From Pyrinomonadaceae bacterium (lineage in GTDB: Bacteria > Acidobacteriota > Blastocatellia > Pyrinomonadales > Pyrinomonadaceae): a DNA stretch of 64,000 bases. Positions 49,860 to 57,805 of the stretch are shown here, in pieces (within the stretch, counting starts at the first letter, position 1; every line of letters starts with the position of its first letter). Location: NCBI GenBank assembly GCA_019694355.1, contig JAIBCB010000003.1, forward strand, positions 1 to 64,000, written 5' to 3'. The position numbers and the translations under genes were made by a program. The notes under the pieces are model-generated. The model saw nothing but the letters and a program-made list of their open reading frames with translations, did no database searches and was not told the origin of the DNA.

Positions 49860-50327
49860 CTATTTGGCGACCATATCCCTGAAACGTTCGTATTCGGTGG
49901 TGGGGAAAGGCTGATGCCAGTTGAATTCGAAATCATCCGTGTTGCGGTCTTCGTAGAGTTGCCCGAACGTACCGGCGAAGGCATTGCAAATATCGGCGGC
50001 ATCGCCCGTATGCGAGAAAACAAGCTCGCGATCACCGGCCTCGCGATCTTCGTCCGGATACTCGTAAACCTCAAATAGGACCTTGCCATCGGTCGGCACA
50101 AAACGAAGGTCATACTCTTCCGGATCGCGATTCCAATGCAGTACGCGTCCCGCAGGTCCTAAGCTCCCGTCAAGCAGCGACGTCAATATACCGAGCAATT
50201 CGCCCAGAGCATCGGCATGCGGAGCATGAGCCGTCGTCGTATGAAATTCGTTAGACCCATCCTTGAAACCTACGGACATCCAGCCGCACTGCGGTGAATT
50301 GAAACTGACCTCTAGTTTGCTGCTCAT
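49860..50327 (-). CDS. Hypothetical protein
   Basis: A 155-residue soluble protein from the ATG at 50327; an in-frame start six codons upstream is the alternative. It is acidic, with beta-strand-like text (K-L-E-V-S-F-N-S, Y-D-L-R-F-V-P, K-V-L-F-E-V-Y-E-Y-P) and an aromatic C-terminal half. No family recognised. It lies 30 bases upstream of the Trm112-methyltransferase gene on the same strand. Confidence 0.55.
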   Translation of the reverse strand: MSSKLEVSFNSPQCGWMSVGFKDGSNEFHTTTAHAPHADALGELLGILTSLLDGSLGPAGRVLHWNRDPEEYDLRFVPTDGKVLFEVYEYPDEDREAGDRELVFSHTGDAADICNAFAGTFGQLYEDRNTDDFEFNWHQPFPTTEYERFRDMVAK

Positions 50328-50348
50328 AACACGCGGTAGCGCCAAGCC

Positions 50349-50440
50349 TCAATTGTAAATTGTTAATTGAAAAATCGTTAATTGGCATTGGAAGTTACCT
50401 GCCCAATTAACAATCAACAATGAACAATTTACAATCAACG
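50349..50440. repeat. AT-rich iterated CAATTAACAAT words, inverted
   Basis: The left block (50349-50386) reads CAATTGTAAATTGTTAATTG and GTTAATTGG. The right block (50404-50440) reads CAATTAACAATCAACAATG and ACAATTTACAATCAAC, its near reverse complement. It fills the divergent gap between the hypothetical gene and thyA and ends four bases before the thyA start. Confidence 0.75.
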
Positions 50441-50443
50441 TGA

Positions 50444-51289
50444 ATGAAGCAATACCACGATCTGTTGAACCATATCCTGGGGAACGGCACGCGGACCGAT
50501 GACCGCACTGGCACCGGCACGATCTCTGTCTTTGGATATCAGACGCGGTACGACCTGCGGGCGGGTTTTCCGATCGTTACGACGAAAAAGGTGCCGTTTC
50601 GCTGGGTGGCCGAAGAATTGTTCTGGTTCCTTAGCGGTTCGACGGACGAGGCCGACCTGCGGGCCCGCGGTGTCGATATTTGGGAAGAATGGGCAACGGC
50701 CGAGCAAACAGCACGTTTTGGCCGCGAAACGGGCGACCTCGGGCCGGTTTACGGCTATCTTTGGCGATCTTTTGGGGGAAATTACCCGAAGCACGACGGC
50801 GTGGACCAGATCGAGCGGCTTATTCGCGAGATCCAAACGAACCCGAACTCGCGTCGTTTGATCGTTTCGGGCTGGGATCCGCGTGTCTGTGATGATGTCG
50901 CCCTGCCGCCGTGCCACACCTTGTTTCAGTTCAAGGTAGAGAGCGGTAAAACGCTGCATTGCCAGCTCTATCAACGCTCGGCAGACGCCTTCCTCGGCGT
51001 ACCGTTCAATATATCGAGTTATGCGCTGTTAACTCATCTAGTAGCACATGTTTGCGGGCTTGAGCCAGGAGAGTTCATACACAGCTTCGGCGACCTGCAC
51101 ATTTATTCGAATCATCTCGAACAGGTGAATGAATTGCTCTCACGCGAGCCATTTGACCTGCCAAGGCTGGAACTTCGCAATTCCGAAGGACTTCGCGGCC
51201 TCGAAGGCCTGTTGAACTTCAAGTACGAAAACCTTGCTCTCGAAGGCTACACCTCGCACGGCAAGATCGCCGCACCGGTCGCCGTTTAA
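50444..51289 (+). CDS. thyA: Thymidylate synthase
   Basis: A 281-residue enzyme, normal length, that makes dTMP from dUMP with methylene-tetrahydrofolate. It has [10 protein letters not shown], the catalytic Cys157 in L-P-P-C-H-T-L-F-Q, and F-N-I-S-S-Y-A with D-L-H-I-Y-S-N-H. The ATG has no clear ribosome site and is preceded by the AT-rich repeat block, which probably overlaps its promoter. Confidence 0.97.
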   Translation: MKQYHDLLNHILGNGTRTDDRTGTGTISVFGYQTRYDLRAGFPIVTTKKVPFRWVAEELFWFLSGSTDEADLRARGVDIWEEWATAEQTARFGRETGDLGPVYGYLWRSFGGNYPKHDGVDQIERLIREIQTNPNSRRLIVSGWDPRVCDDVALPPCHTLFQFKVESGKTLHCQLYQRSADAFLGVPFNISSYALLTHLVAHVCGLEPGEFIHSFGDLHIYSNHLEQVNELLSREPFDLPRLELRNSEGLRGLEGLLNFKYENLALEGYTSHGKIAAPVAV

Positions 51290-51297
51290 GCCAAAGG

Positions 51298-52527
51298 TTA
51301 TTTCTTAACAATTGAGTATTCGATCCTGCGGTTGCGGTAGCGCGCATCGTCGGTCGTGCCTTGGACAAGGGGTCGTGTCGAACCATATCCCCGTGTTTGC
51401 AGAACCGCAGGATTCACGCCGAATTTCACGAGCGCATCGCGAACCGCATTCGCGCGATTCTCCGAGAGAGTCTGATTTGATCCCGCCTGGCCAACATCGT
51501 CGGTGTGGCCGCCGACCTCGAGAACGACGCCCGGCGGAAGCTTTTGAATGAAGCCCGCAGCCTTTTTGACCGCAGCAAGACGCACTGGCGGAATGTCATA
51601 CTTTCCGCTCTCGAAGTTGATGATCAGGATATTGAGGGCCTTTATCAGATCTTCGGGCGTGAAGGGATCGGGCAAGGCATCGAGAGCTGAGTTGTAACAG
51701 CGTTCGGCCTTGTCGTCCTCGCCAAAATGAATATTGCCGCAATCATCCGTTGCCGCCGCCTTCATCGGCGTACAGCCCGCAGTGATCGGCTTCAGTTTCT
51801 CGCCATCATCGCCCGTAACGGTCTGCTTTACGCAGTTGAATGTCGGGTGAACGACCGCGATCGTGTGCGAGCCGGCCTTTAGATTCGGGATACGGAATGT
51901 TCCGTCCTCGCTTGTTACCGAGAGCGGCGCGCCGTCAACCGTCACGCTGCTGCCGACCGGAGCGTCTTTTACGATCACCTCGTAGCTCGAATTCCGAATG
52001 ACGAAGATATAGACGAGTGCGACCGCGATAACGGTGATGAAAAGGAGCGTCATTCCGCCGGCAACGAACCAGAACCAGCCGGGGATGCCTTGATTCCCTT
52101 TATCTTCTTCAGCTTGTTTTGCGGCGACTTCAGCAGGCGTGGGCGGCAGTTTCTGATACTTTACGCGCTCGGCCTCTGGCAGGCGAAAATACGGCGTGGT
52201 CTTGTCGTATGCCGGTGTCGGAGCGAAATCCTCGGGCTGCGAGCCAAAGTCCGCGGCATTGACGTTGATATTCGGCTCGGTCATTCCCCATTCCGGTGTT
52301 GAAGGAACGCCAACGCCGCCAAAACTTTGGTTGCCCGTGTCAATCGGCTTGATGTTCGCGACCGTTTTGCCCCATTCGTCCGCCGAGGCCTTTGGGATAT
52401 TGATGTTGTAATTCGTTTTTTCCCAATCGTTCGAAGGGATATCGTCACGCCGGACAGGAATGTTCGGCGTCGTTTTTGTGAAGTCATCCGGCGGCGGCGG
52501 CGGTGGAATGTCTTTCGGGTCGCTCAC
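51298..52527 (-). CDS. OmpA-family protein with repeated Trp/Thr motifs
   Basis: A 409-residue protein. The N-terminal ~115 residues hold five degenerate repeats: D-D-F-T-K-T-T-P-N-I, N-D-W-E-K-T-N-Y-N-I, D-E-W-G-K-T-V-A-N-I, P-E-W-G-M-T-E-P-N-I and P-A-Y-D-K-T-T-P-Y-F. One transmembrane helix (~155-180) follows, then a PEGA-like region (A-P-V-G-S-S-V-T-V-D-G) and an OmpA peptidoglycan-binding domain (G-G-H-T-D-D-V-G and N-R-R-I-E). The repeats face the cytoplasm and the OmpA domain the periplasm, so it could link a cytoplasmic signal to the wall. Confidence 0.88.
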   Translation of the reverse strand: MSDPKDIPPPPPPDDFTKTTPNIPVRRDDIPSNDWEKTNYNINIPKASADEWGKTVANIKPIDTGNQSFGGVGVPSTPEWGMTEPNINVNAADFGSQPEDFAPTPAYDKTTPYFRLPEAERVKYQKLPPTPAEVAAKQAEEDKGNQGIPGWFWFVAGGMTLLFITVIAVALVYIFVIRNSSYEVIVKDAPVGSSVTVDGAPLSVTSEDGTFRIPNLKAGSHTIAVVHPTFNCVKQTVTGDDGEKLKPITAGCTPMKAAATDDCGNIHFGEDDKAERCYNSALDALPDPFTPEDLIKALNILIINFESGKYDIPPVRLAAVKKAAGFIQKLPPGVVLEVGGHTDDVGQAGSNQTLSENRANAVRDALVKFGVNPAVLQTRGYGSTRPLVQGTTDDARYRNRRIEYSIVKK

Positions 52528-52593
52528 TTCTCTCTTGCAAAAACCTCGGGCGCACCAAAGTTTATCACACTCAATGGCTAAGAAGTTAGGGAA

Positions 52594-53499
52594 TTACTTG
52601 ACGTTCGGCGGCTGAGCGTTCTTCATCCGAACGGTGATGCCTTCGTTGCCGATCAAGAAAAGCTGTCGATTGTCGTATGCGGATGTGTTTGTCGGAAGAT
52701 ACGAGAGGATGTATCTGTTCTTTCGCAGCTCGTCGCAGATGGCCTTTGCGGCGGCACGTGCGTCGTCAAAAGAAAAACTGCGGCCGCCTGTGCCTTCAGT
52801 GAACTTCGTAACCACGGCCTCTGGCTTTGGTTCGTTCCGGCGATATGCGCCGCCGGTCCTGTCCGGTATCTGAAGAGCGTAAACGACGACGTTCTGATTC
52901 TGCAGCTCCGCCAAAGCCTTGTCGAATGTCGTTTTGCTGCCGCGATCGAGCCCGTCGCTGATTATGACGACCGCGGTCTTTCGCGTGCCCGGCATCAGCG
53001 GCAGGAGCACTTGCTGCACCGACGCCTGCAGAGCATCAAAAAGGTACGGATTTCCCTGTTTTCGCAGGGTTTTGAGCGACGTTTCAAGCTTTTTGGGATC
53101 GTCGGTCCATTCCTGAATGATCTCCGGTTTTTCGTCGTATGCGATCACAAAAAGCTGATCGCCGTCGAAGATCTCATAAGAGAATTCCATTACGGCCTTC
53201 TGCATCAGATCGACCGAGGTTTGCAGCGTCTTCGAATTATCAACGAGCAGAACGATCCGAGCGGGCGAGGTGTCGTAAGTAAAGTTTTTGATCTTTTGTT
53301 CGACTCCGTTCTCATAGAGCCAAAGTTCGTCGGCGCGTATCGGCTCGGTCCCGCTCGCACGCGTGGCCGTTACGGCGATCACGGAACCTTCCGCATCTGC
53401 GTTGCCGCGATTACTGTAGCCGGATTGTGCGAGTACGTTGTCGCCGAGCGAAAAACAGGCGAGCAGGAGGAGAACAAAAATTCTCGCTGAAAAGGTCAT
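52594..53499 (-). CDS. VWA-domain secreted protein
   Basis: A 301-residue protein with a signal peptide (ending N-V-L-A-Q) and a von Willebrand A domain of the Acidobacteria-type. The MIDAS site is L-L-V-D-N-S-K-T, with V-V-I-I-S-D-G-L-D-R-G as the later acidic loop. VWA domains bind metal and mediate protein adhesion. It overlaps the FmdB-like gene's stop by 4 bases, so the two form an operon. Confidence 0.88.
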   Translation of the reverse strand: MTFSARIFVLLLLACFSLGDNVLAQSGYSNRGNADAEGSVIAVTATRASGTEPIRADELWLYENGVEQKIKNFTYDTSPARIVLLVDNSKTLQTSVDLMQKAVMEFSYEIFDGDQLFVIAYDEKPEIIQEWTDDPKKLETSLKTLRKQGNPYLFDALQASVQQVLLPLMPGTRKTAVVIISDGLDRGSKTTFDKALAELQNQNVVVYALQIPDRTGGAYRRNEPKPEAVVTKFTEGTGGRSFSFDDARAAAKAICDELRKNRYILSYLPTNTSAYDNRQLFLIGNEGITVRMKNAQPPNVK

Positions 53500-53807
53500 T
53501 CCTTGGTCTTGGCCGGCGTCACTTCCTTTGCCGAAGCAGAGGTCGAACCGCTGTCGGATGTTGGTTTTGATGCAGCATCGCCCGAAGAGGTTGATTCGCT
53601 TGTCTTAGTTTTTTCCGACTTTTTCGAATCGCCGGCGTAATCCGTTACATACCAGCCTCCGCCTTTGAACTGAAACCCGGAGAGCGACCATTGCTTTTCG
53701 AGCTCACCATGGCATTTTTCGCAGGTGGTCAGCGGAGCGTCGGAAACATTCTGACGCTTCTCATAGACCTTTCCGCACTGTTTGCATTTGTATTCGTAGA
53801 TCGGCAT
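53496..53807 (-). CDS. FmdB-type zinc-ribbon protein
   Basis: A 103-residue protein from the ATG at 53807. The N-terminus M-P-I-Y-E-Y-K-C-K-Q-C-G and C-E-K-C-H-G-E form the CxxC...CxxC zinc ribbon of the FmdB regulatory family. The tail after residue ~50 is Ser/Thr/Lys-rich, probably disordered. The family's molecular role is unclear. It lies 7 bases from trxB and overlaps the VWA gene. Confidence 0.88.
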   Translation of the reverse strand: MPIYEYKCKQCGKVYEKRQNVSDAPLTTCEKCHGELEKQWSLSGFQFKGGGWYVTDYAGDSKKSEKTKTSESTSSGDAASKPTSDSGSTSASAKEVTPAKTKE

Positions 53808-53814
53808 ACAACCC

Positions 53815-54816
53815 TTAATAGTTCGTCTCGGTGTTCTCGACCGCTTCGCCGTGTTCGGCAAGGAACCGTTCAGCGTCGATCGCCGCCATGCAGCCCGTTC
53901 CTGCCGCCGAGATCGCCTGTCGATAATAAGCATCCTGCGCGTCGCCGCAGGCAAACACACCGGGAATATTCGTCTTCATCGTGCGGCCTTCTGTCTTTAG
54001 ATAGCCCACGTCATCCATTTCGAGAACGCCTTTGAAAAGATCCGTGTTCGGTTTATGGCCGATCGCGATAAAAACGCCCTGCGTCGGAAGATCGCTCGTC
54101 TCCTTTGTCAACGAATTATATATCTCGATGCTCGAAACACCGTCGGCGGTCGTACCTTTGATCTCTTTTATCTCTGTGTTCCAAAGCACATTGATCTTCT
54201 CGTGAGCAAGTACGCGGTCCTGCATTATCTTCGACGCGCGAAATTCATCCCGGCGATGCACGATGGTCACGCTCGACGCGAATTTCGTCAGAAAAAGAGC
54301 TTCTTCCATTGCCGTATCGCCGCCGCCGACAACGACGATCGGCCTTTCACGGAAAAAGAAGCCGTCGCACGTCGCACACGCTGAAACGCCGTTGCCGCCC
54401 AATCCGACAGGCGTAGGTTCTTCGCCCGGCACTCCGAGCCATTTTGCCGAAGCACCGGTCGCAATGATCAGGCTTTCGGCCTCGATAACGCTCGTAACCT
54501 CTGCAGAATCAACACTTTCCTTTCCGTAGAGCTTAAATGGCCGCGACGAAAGATCGACCTTGTCGATCCAGACGTTGACGATCTGCGTTCCGAAACGAAG
54601 GGCCTGTTCGCGGAACTCATCCATCAAGATCGGGCCCATTATCCCTGAGCGAAATCCGGGATAATTTTCGACATCCGTCGTGATCGTCAATTGTCCGCCG
54701 GGCTGTGGCCCTTCGATCACGATCGGCTCAAGCTGCGCCCGCGACGCATATATCGCAGCGGTCAATCCGGCCGGCCCGGAACCCAAAATTACGACCTTGT
54801 GTTTGCTTTGTTTCAT
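53815..54816 (-). CDS. trxB: Thioredoxin reductase
   Basis: A 333-residue FAD/NADPH enzyme that reduces thioredoxin. The FAD site is G-S-G-P-A-G near residue 12, the redox pair is C147-A-T-C150 in S-A-C-A-T-C-D-G, and the NADPH site is V-G-G-G-D-T-A. The final F-A-C-G-D-A-Q-D signature is present. Length is canonical. The FmdB-like and VWA genes follow closely downstream. Confidence 0.96.
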   Translation of the reverse strand: MKQSKHKVVILGSGPAGLTAAIYASRAQLEPIVIEGPQPGGQLTITTDVENYPGFRSGIMGPILMDEFREQALRFGTQIVNVWIDKVDLSSRPFKLYGKESVDSAEVTSVIEAESLIIATGASAKWLGVPGEEPTPVGLGGNGVSACATCDGFFFRERPIVVVGGGDTAMEEALFLTKFASSVTIVHRRDEFRASKIMQDRVLAHEKINVLWNTEIKEIKGTTADGVSSIEIYNSLTKETSDLPTQGVFIAIGHKPNTDLFKGVLEMDDVGYLKTEGRTMKTNIPGVFACGDAQDAYYRQAISAAGTGCMAAIDAERFLAEHGEAVENTETNY

Positions 54817-55083
54817 TCAATATCTGCCCACGGCCCTGTGGCGGCTGCGCTGCAAAAGCGTTGGCAATTCGTTTTTCGTATAGTATAACTATCGTTAAGA
54901 TAGTTCGTCTATTGCGAATCGATTCGCGCTCGGTTCTTGCTCAACGATCAGAGTTTTTTTACGCGAAGGAAGCGTTTTAGGGTCCGTTCGCACAGCATGT
55001 TGCCTGACGCTCAATGCGGCAGTTCCGTTGACCTCGGCAACCGGATAAATGTTAAACTAGGCAGTACTTGCGGCCTCGGCAAA

Positions 55084-55461
55084 ATGCCCCTTTCAATGCA
55101 ATCGAAATTTGAAGAGAAGAGATTCGCTCTGCGGATGGCTCTTCGTCTGCCTATTGTCGTTTCGGGGCGAAGCGAAGATGGTGCCGCATGGAGCGAACCG
55201 ACCGAGACGGATGATATTTCTACTCTCGGTGCTCTCTTTCAACTCAACCAAAAGATCGAGCAGGGCGAAAGCCTCTACATTCGTTCGCATCGCCCTGATG
55301 GCGTGCCGGTCGAAGTAAAGGCCGAGGCCGTTCGCATCTTACCCGCAAATTACGGAGCCTTGCGCGTCGGCGTCTCGATCGTCGAACCAAAGGAAAGCTG
55401 GCTCCGGCTCTTCGTCGCATGGATCGCTGACGACAACGTCGTCGAAGGCTACAGCGAATAG
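55084..55461 (+). CDS. PilZ-domain protein
   Basis: About 125 residues; the start may be at 55084 or at 55096, and neither has a clear ribosome site. It has the c-di-GMP-binding pattern: K-R-F-A-L-R-M-A-L-R (R-x3-R) followed by D-I-S-T-L-G-A (D/N-x-S-x-x-G). It is a single-domain cytoplasmic PilZ protein, likely a c-di-GMP effector of motility or envelope output. It is a single-gene unit. Confidence 0.8.
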   Translation: MPLSMQSKFEEKRFALRMALRLPIVVSGRSEDGAAWSEPTETDDISTLGALFQLNQKIEQGESLYIRSHRPDGVPVEVKAEAVRILPANYGALRVGVSIVEPKESWLRLFVAWIADDNVVEGYSE

Positions 55462-55464
55462 AAG

Positions 55465-55720
55465 TTACGAAGTTGCCAAAGTTGCGAAGTTACAGAGTTA
55501 CGGAGTTGCCAAAGTTGGCGGGAGTTTGCACTCAGCGTTGCGGAAGTCCGCATGCAGTAAGGCCACGCTTTTGAATTGCACTCAGCGTTGCGGAAGGCCG
55601 CACGATAGTAAGGGCACTCGTTGGAACTGAGAACTGAGAATTGAGAACGGAAAACTGGGATCGTTTCAAGATTTAACGCATGCGAACTCTGTAACTCGGC
55701 TTCGTAACTTCACAACTTTA
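55465..55720. repeat. Iterated GAAGTTACGAAGTTGCC words and two palindromic-repeat copies
   Basis: Direct words GAAGTTACGAAGTTGCCAAA and variants (55465-55515) are answered by the complement-like TAACTCGGCTTCGTAACTTC near 55690. Between them lie two copies of the 32.4-kb palindromic repeat (55539-55568 and 55589-55615), each preceded by TTGCACTCAGCG, and a GAACTGAGAACTGAGAATTG block. No gene is visible here. Confidence 0.75.
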
Positions 55721-55723
55721 ACC

Positions 55724-56497
55724 ATGGATACCATCACCATCGAACGTCGCGGCCGTGTCGCGATATTGACCATCAACCGACCCGATAAACTCAACGCACT
55801 GAATTCCACGGTCCAACGCGAAGGCGTCGCCGCTCTTGATGAATTAAGAGCGGATGGCGAGGTTCGTGTGCTTGTGATAACCGGTTCGGGCGAGAAGGCG
55901 TTCATCGCCGGCGCCGACATTTCGGAGTTCGAGGGCCATACGCCGGTTACGCAGCGGAATGAGTTCCAGGGCCGTAGCCTTTTCAACTCGCTCGATCAAT
56001 TCCCAAAGCCCGTTATCGCGATGATCGACGGTTTCTGTCTCGGCGGCGGGAACGAACTCGCTATGGCGTGCGATATTCGTATGGCAAGCGACAAATCGCG
56101 TTTCTCGCAGCCTGAGATCAATCTCGGAATCATTCCCGGCGGCGGCGGTACCCAACGGCTCACGAACCTCGTCGGCGAGGGACGTTCGATGGAAATGATC
56201 CTCACGGGCGATATGATCGACGCAGCCACGGCCGAGCGCATCGGACTCGTCAATCACGTCTATCCGTCCGCAGAGCTTGAGGCCGAAACAATGAAACTCG
56301 CCGAAAAGATCGCCGAAAAAGCACCGATCGCTCTGCAGCTCTGCAAAGAGGCCGTAAAATTTGCCTCGCGTTCGAACCTCGACGAAGGCCTCCGCCGCGA
56401 GGTCGACCTTTTCGCACTCGTTTTCTCAACCGAGGACAAACAAGAAGGCGTCTCCGCCTTCCTCGAAAAGCGAAAGCCGGACTTCAAAGGCCGGTAG
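55724..56497 (+). CDS. Enoyl-CoA hydratase/isomerase-family protein
   Basis: A 257-residue crotonase-fold enzyme. The oxyanion-hole text is F-I-A-G-A-D-I-S-E and G-F-C-L-G-G-G-N-E-L-A; P-E-I-N-L-G-I-I-P-G-G-G-G-T-Q-R-L contributes the second site, with the catalytic Glu. The C-terminus ends F-L-E-K-R-K-P-D-F-K-G-R, the usual hydratase tail. It should hydrate 2-enoyl-CoAs in fatty-acid or short-chain acyl-CoA metabolism. Confidence 0.93.
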   Translation: MDTITIERRGRVAILTINRPDKLNALNSTVQREGVAALDELRADGEVRVLVITGSGEKAFIAGADISEFEGHTPVTQRNEFQGRSLFNSLDQFPKPVIAMIDGFCLGGGNELAMACDIRMASDKSRFSQPEINLGIIPGGGGTQRLTNLVGEGRSMEMILTGDMIDAATAERIGLVNHVYPSAELEAETMKLAEKIAEKAPIALQLCKEAVKFASRSNLDEGLRREVDLFALVFSTEDKQEGVSAFLEKRKPDFKGR

Positions 56498-56550
56498 GGC
56501 ACTTGGGATTCTTGACCAGCCAAGGTCTTTTCGCTAAAGTCATTAGTTGC

Positions 56551-56637
56551 TTTCAAATCTCAAATTCGAAATTTGAAATGCGCGGTCGAAGGTGTCAGAT
56601 ATCAGCTGTTCTCAAATTTGAGATCTGAGATTTGAAA
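56551..56637. repeat. Iterated CAAATCTCAAAT words, inverted, before tRNA-Ala
   Basis: TTTCAAATCTCA (56551-56562) and TGAGATTTGAAA (56626-56637) are perfect complements. Both arms extend into variants of CAAATTTGAGAT and CGAAATTTGAAAT. It ends 11 bases before tRNA-Ala. Confidence 0.75.
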
Positions 56638-56648
56638 TTCCAAATTTT

Positions 56649-56724
56649 GGGGACGTAGCTCAGCTGGGAGAGCGCATGAATGGCATTCATGAGGTCAGGG
56701 GTTCGATCCCCCTCGTCTCCACCA
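56649..56724 (+). tRNA. tRNA-Ala (anticodon GGC)
   Basis: A 76-base cloverleaf with CCA encoded. The acceptor stem is GGGGACG pairing with CGTCTCC (one G-U), the D arm is GCTC-AGCTGGGA-GAGC, the anticodon stem is CATGA/TCATG around ATGGCAT (anticodon GGC, reading GCC/GCU), and the T arm is GGGGTTCGATCCCC-like. It is flanked upstream by an AT-rich inverted repeat. Confidence 0.96.
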
Positions 56725-57805
56725 ACCACTTCAGATCATTTCCACAACCCCGAATCCTGCTCAGTATTCTTTGTGCAAAAAGTGCACTTTGATACATTTT
56801 GTGCGGTTTGTGTCGATTTGTGCGGTTTGTGCTTCAAACGGGCGCGTCGTTTCGCTATGATGACAAGACGGTCGAGCCGGCCGTGACGAGCTAGATTCCA
56901 GGTTTCAAGGTCCAAGTTCCAGGTTCCTGCGGCTATGCCGCTCTATTTGCGGAAAAGCTCTGCTTTTCCGGATGACGCTATTCAACCTTTGCGGCTCCGC
57001 CGCTGTTGTTCGGAGGCTGAGCCTCCGAGAATTGAGGAGACGGGCCGACGGTGAAGCAAGCTTCACCGCAAATAGACGGGCGGAGCCCGAAAGTGGCTTC
57101 GATTCGTGCATTCGTGGCGACCCTATTCCTGCATTCGTGGACGCTCAATCGTTCTTGCGGCTTACCGCAAGCGCAGTGCGGTCGGGGATCGTGGGCCAGA
57201 GATCCCCACATGTTGCCGTGCCCGACCGATATGCGAAACAAATGATCTTGGAGGCGGCTTGCCGCATTGCAGTGCGGTCGGGCTTGCCCGACCGTCACTC
57301 GCCTTAGGAATACATCGGAGCGTGCGAAGCACGCGACAGAGCGTTTGTCGGCGGCAAGCCGCCTCCAAAGAGAATTGAGAACGGAGAATTGAGAATGGAA
57401 AACGTGGTCTGATCTTTTTTTTGCGAAATTCTGGGACAAATCGGGTAAGTGACTGATAACACATCACTTATTTGTCCCAAGAGCTGTCCCACGAGCGTCT
57501 TGGCTGGGACAAAAGACGACCATTGTCGGCGGCAAGCCGCCTCCAGAATGGTCGGTGTACGCTCATCGGTCGGGCACGGTTGCGTTTTTTGCAACACGTG
57601 GGGATCTCTGACCCACGAACCCCGACCGCACTGCGAAAGGGCATAGCCCAAAGAAGAGCGAATCTAAAGTGTGATTCTTTCTTCGTGCGGCTTTGCCGCT
57701 CTATTTGCGGAATCGTTTCGGGGCGGGCGAAACACTAGCAGGAGGCGGTTCGGACTGAGGTGCGGGTTTCTGCAACGCATTTGGGTCTGATAAGGTTTAA
57801 TCAAT
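56725..57805. repeat. Repeat-dense non-coding region
   Basis: No gene is convincing in this 1.1-kb gap. It holds three copies of GCGGCAAGCCGCCTCC or its complement (57250-57265, 57351-57366, 57529-57544), two copies of TGCGGCTATGCCGCTCTATT-like text (from 56928 and 57686), iterated TTCCAGGTTTCAAGG words (from 56895), a GAGAATTGAGAACGGAG block (57371 onward) and many small palindromes such as GGAGGCTGAGCCTCC. The frames here are repeat-driven. Confidence 0.8.
57432..57479. repeat. Perfect-armed hairpin in the repeat region
   Basis: TGGGACAAAT (57432-57441) pairs perfectly with ATTTGTCCCA (57470-57479). An inner AAGTGA/TCACTT pairing (57447-57452 with 57464-57469) extends it. Confidence 0.65.

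Noticed and set aside
56725..57805. A CRISPR array or small genes in the repeat-rich gap
   Set aside because: Repeats are palindromic, irregularly spaced and in both orientations, with no uniform spacers; open frames there are made of repeats and have no ribosome sites.
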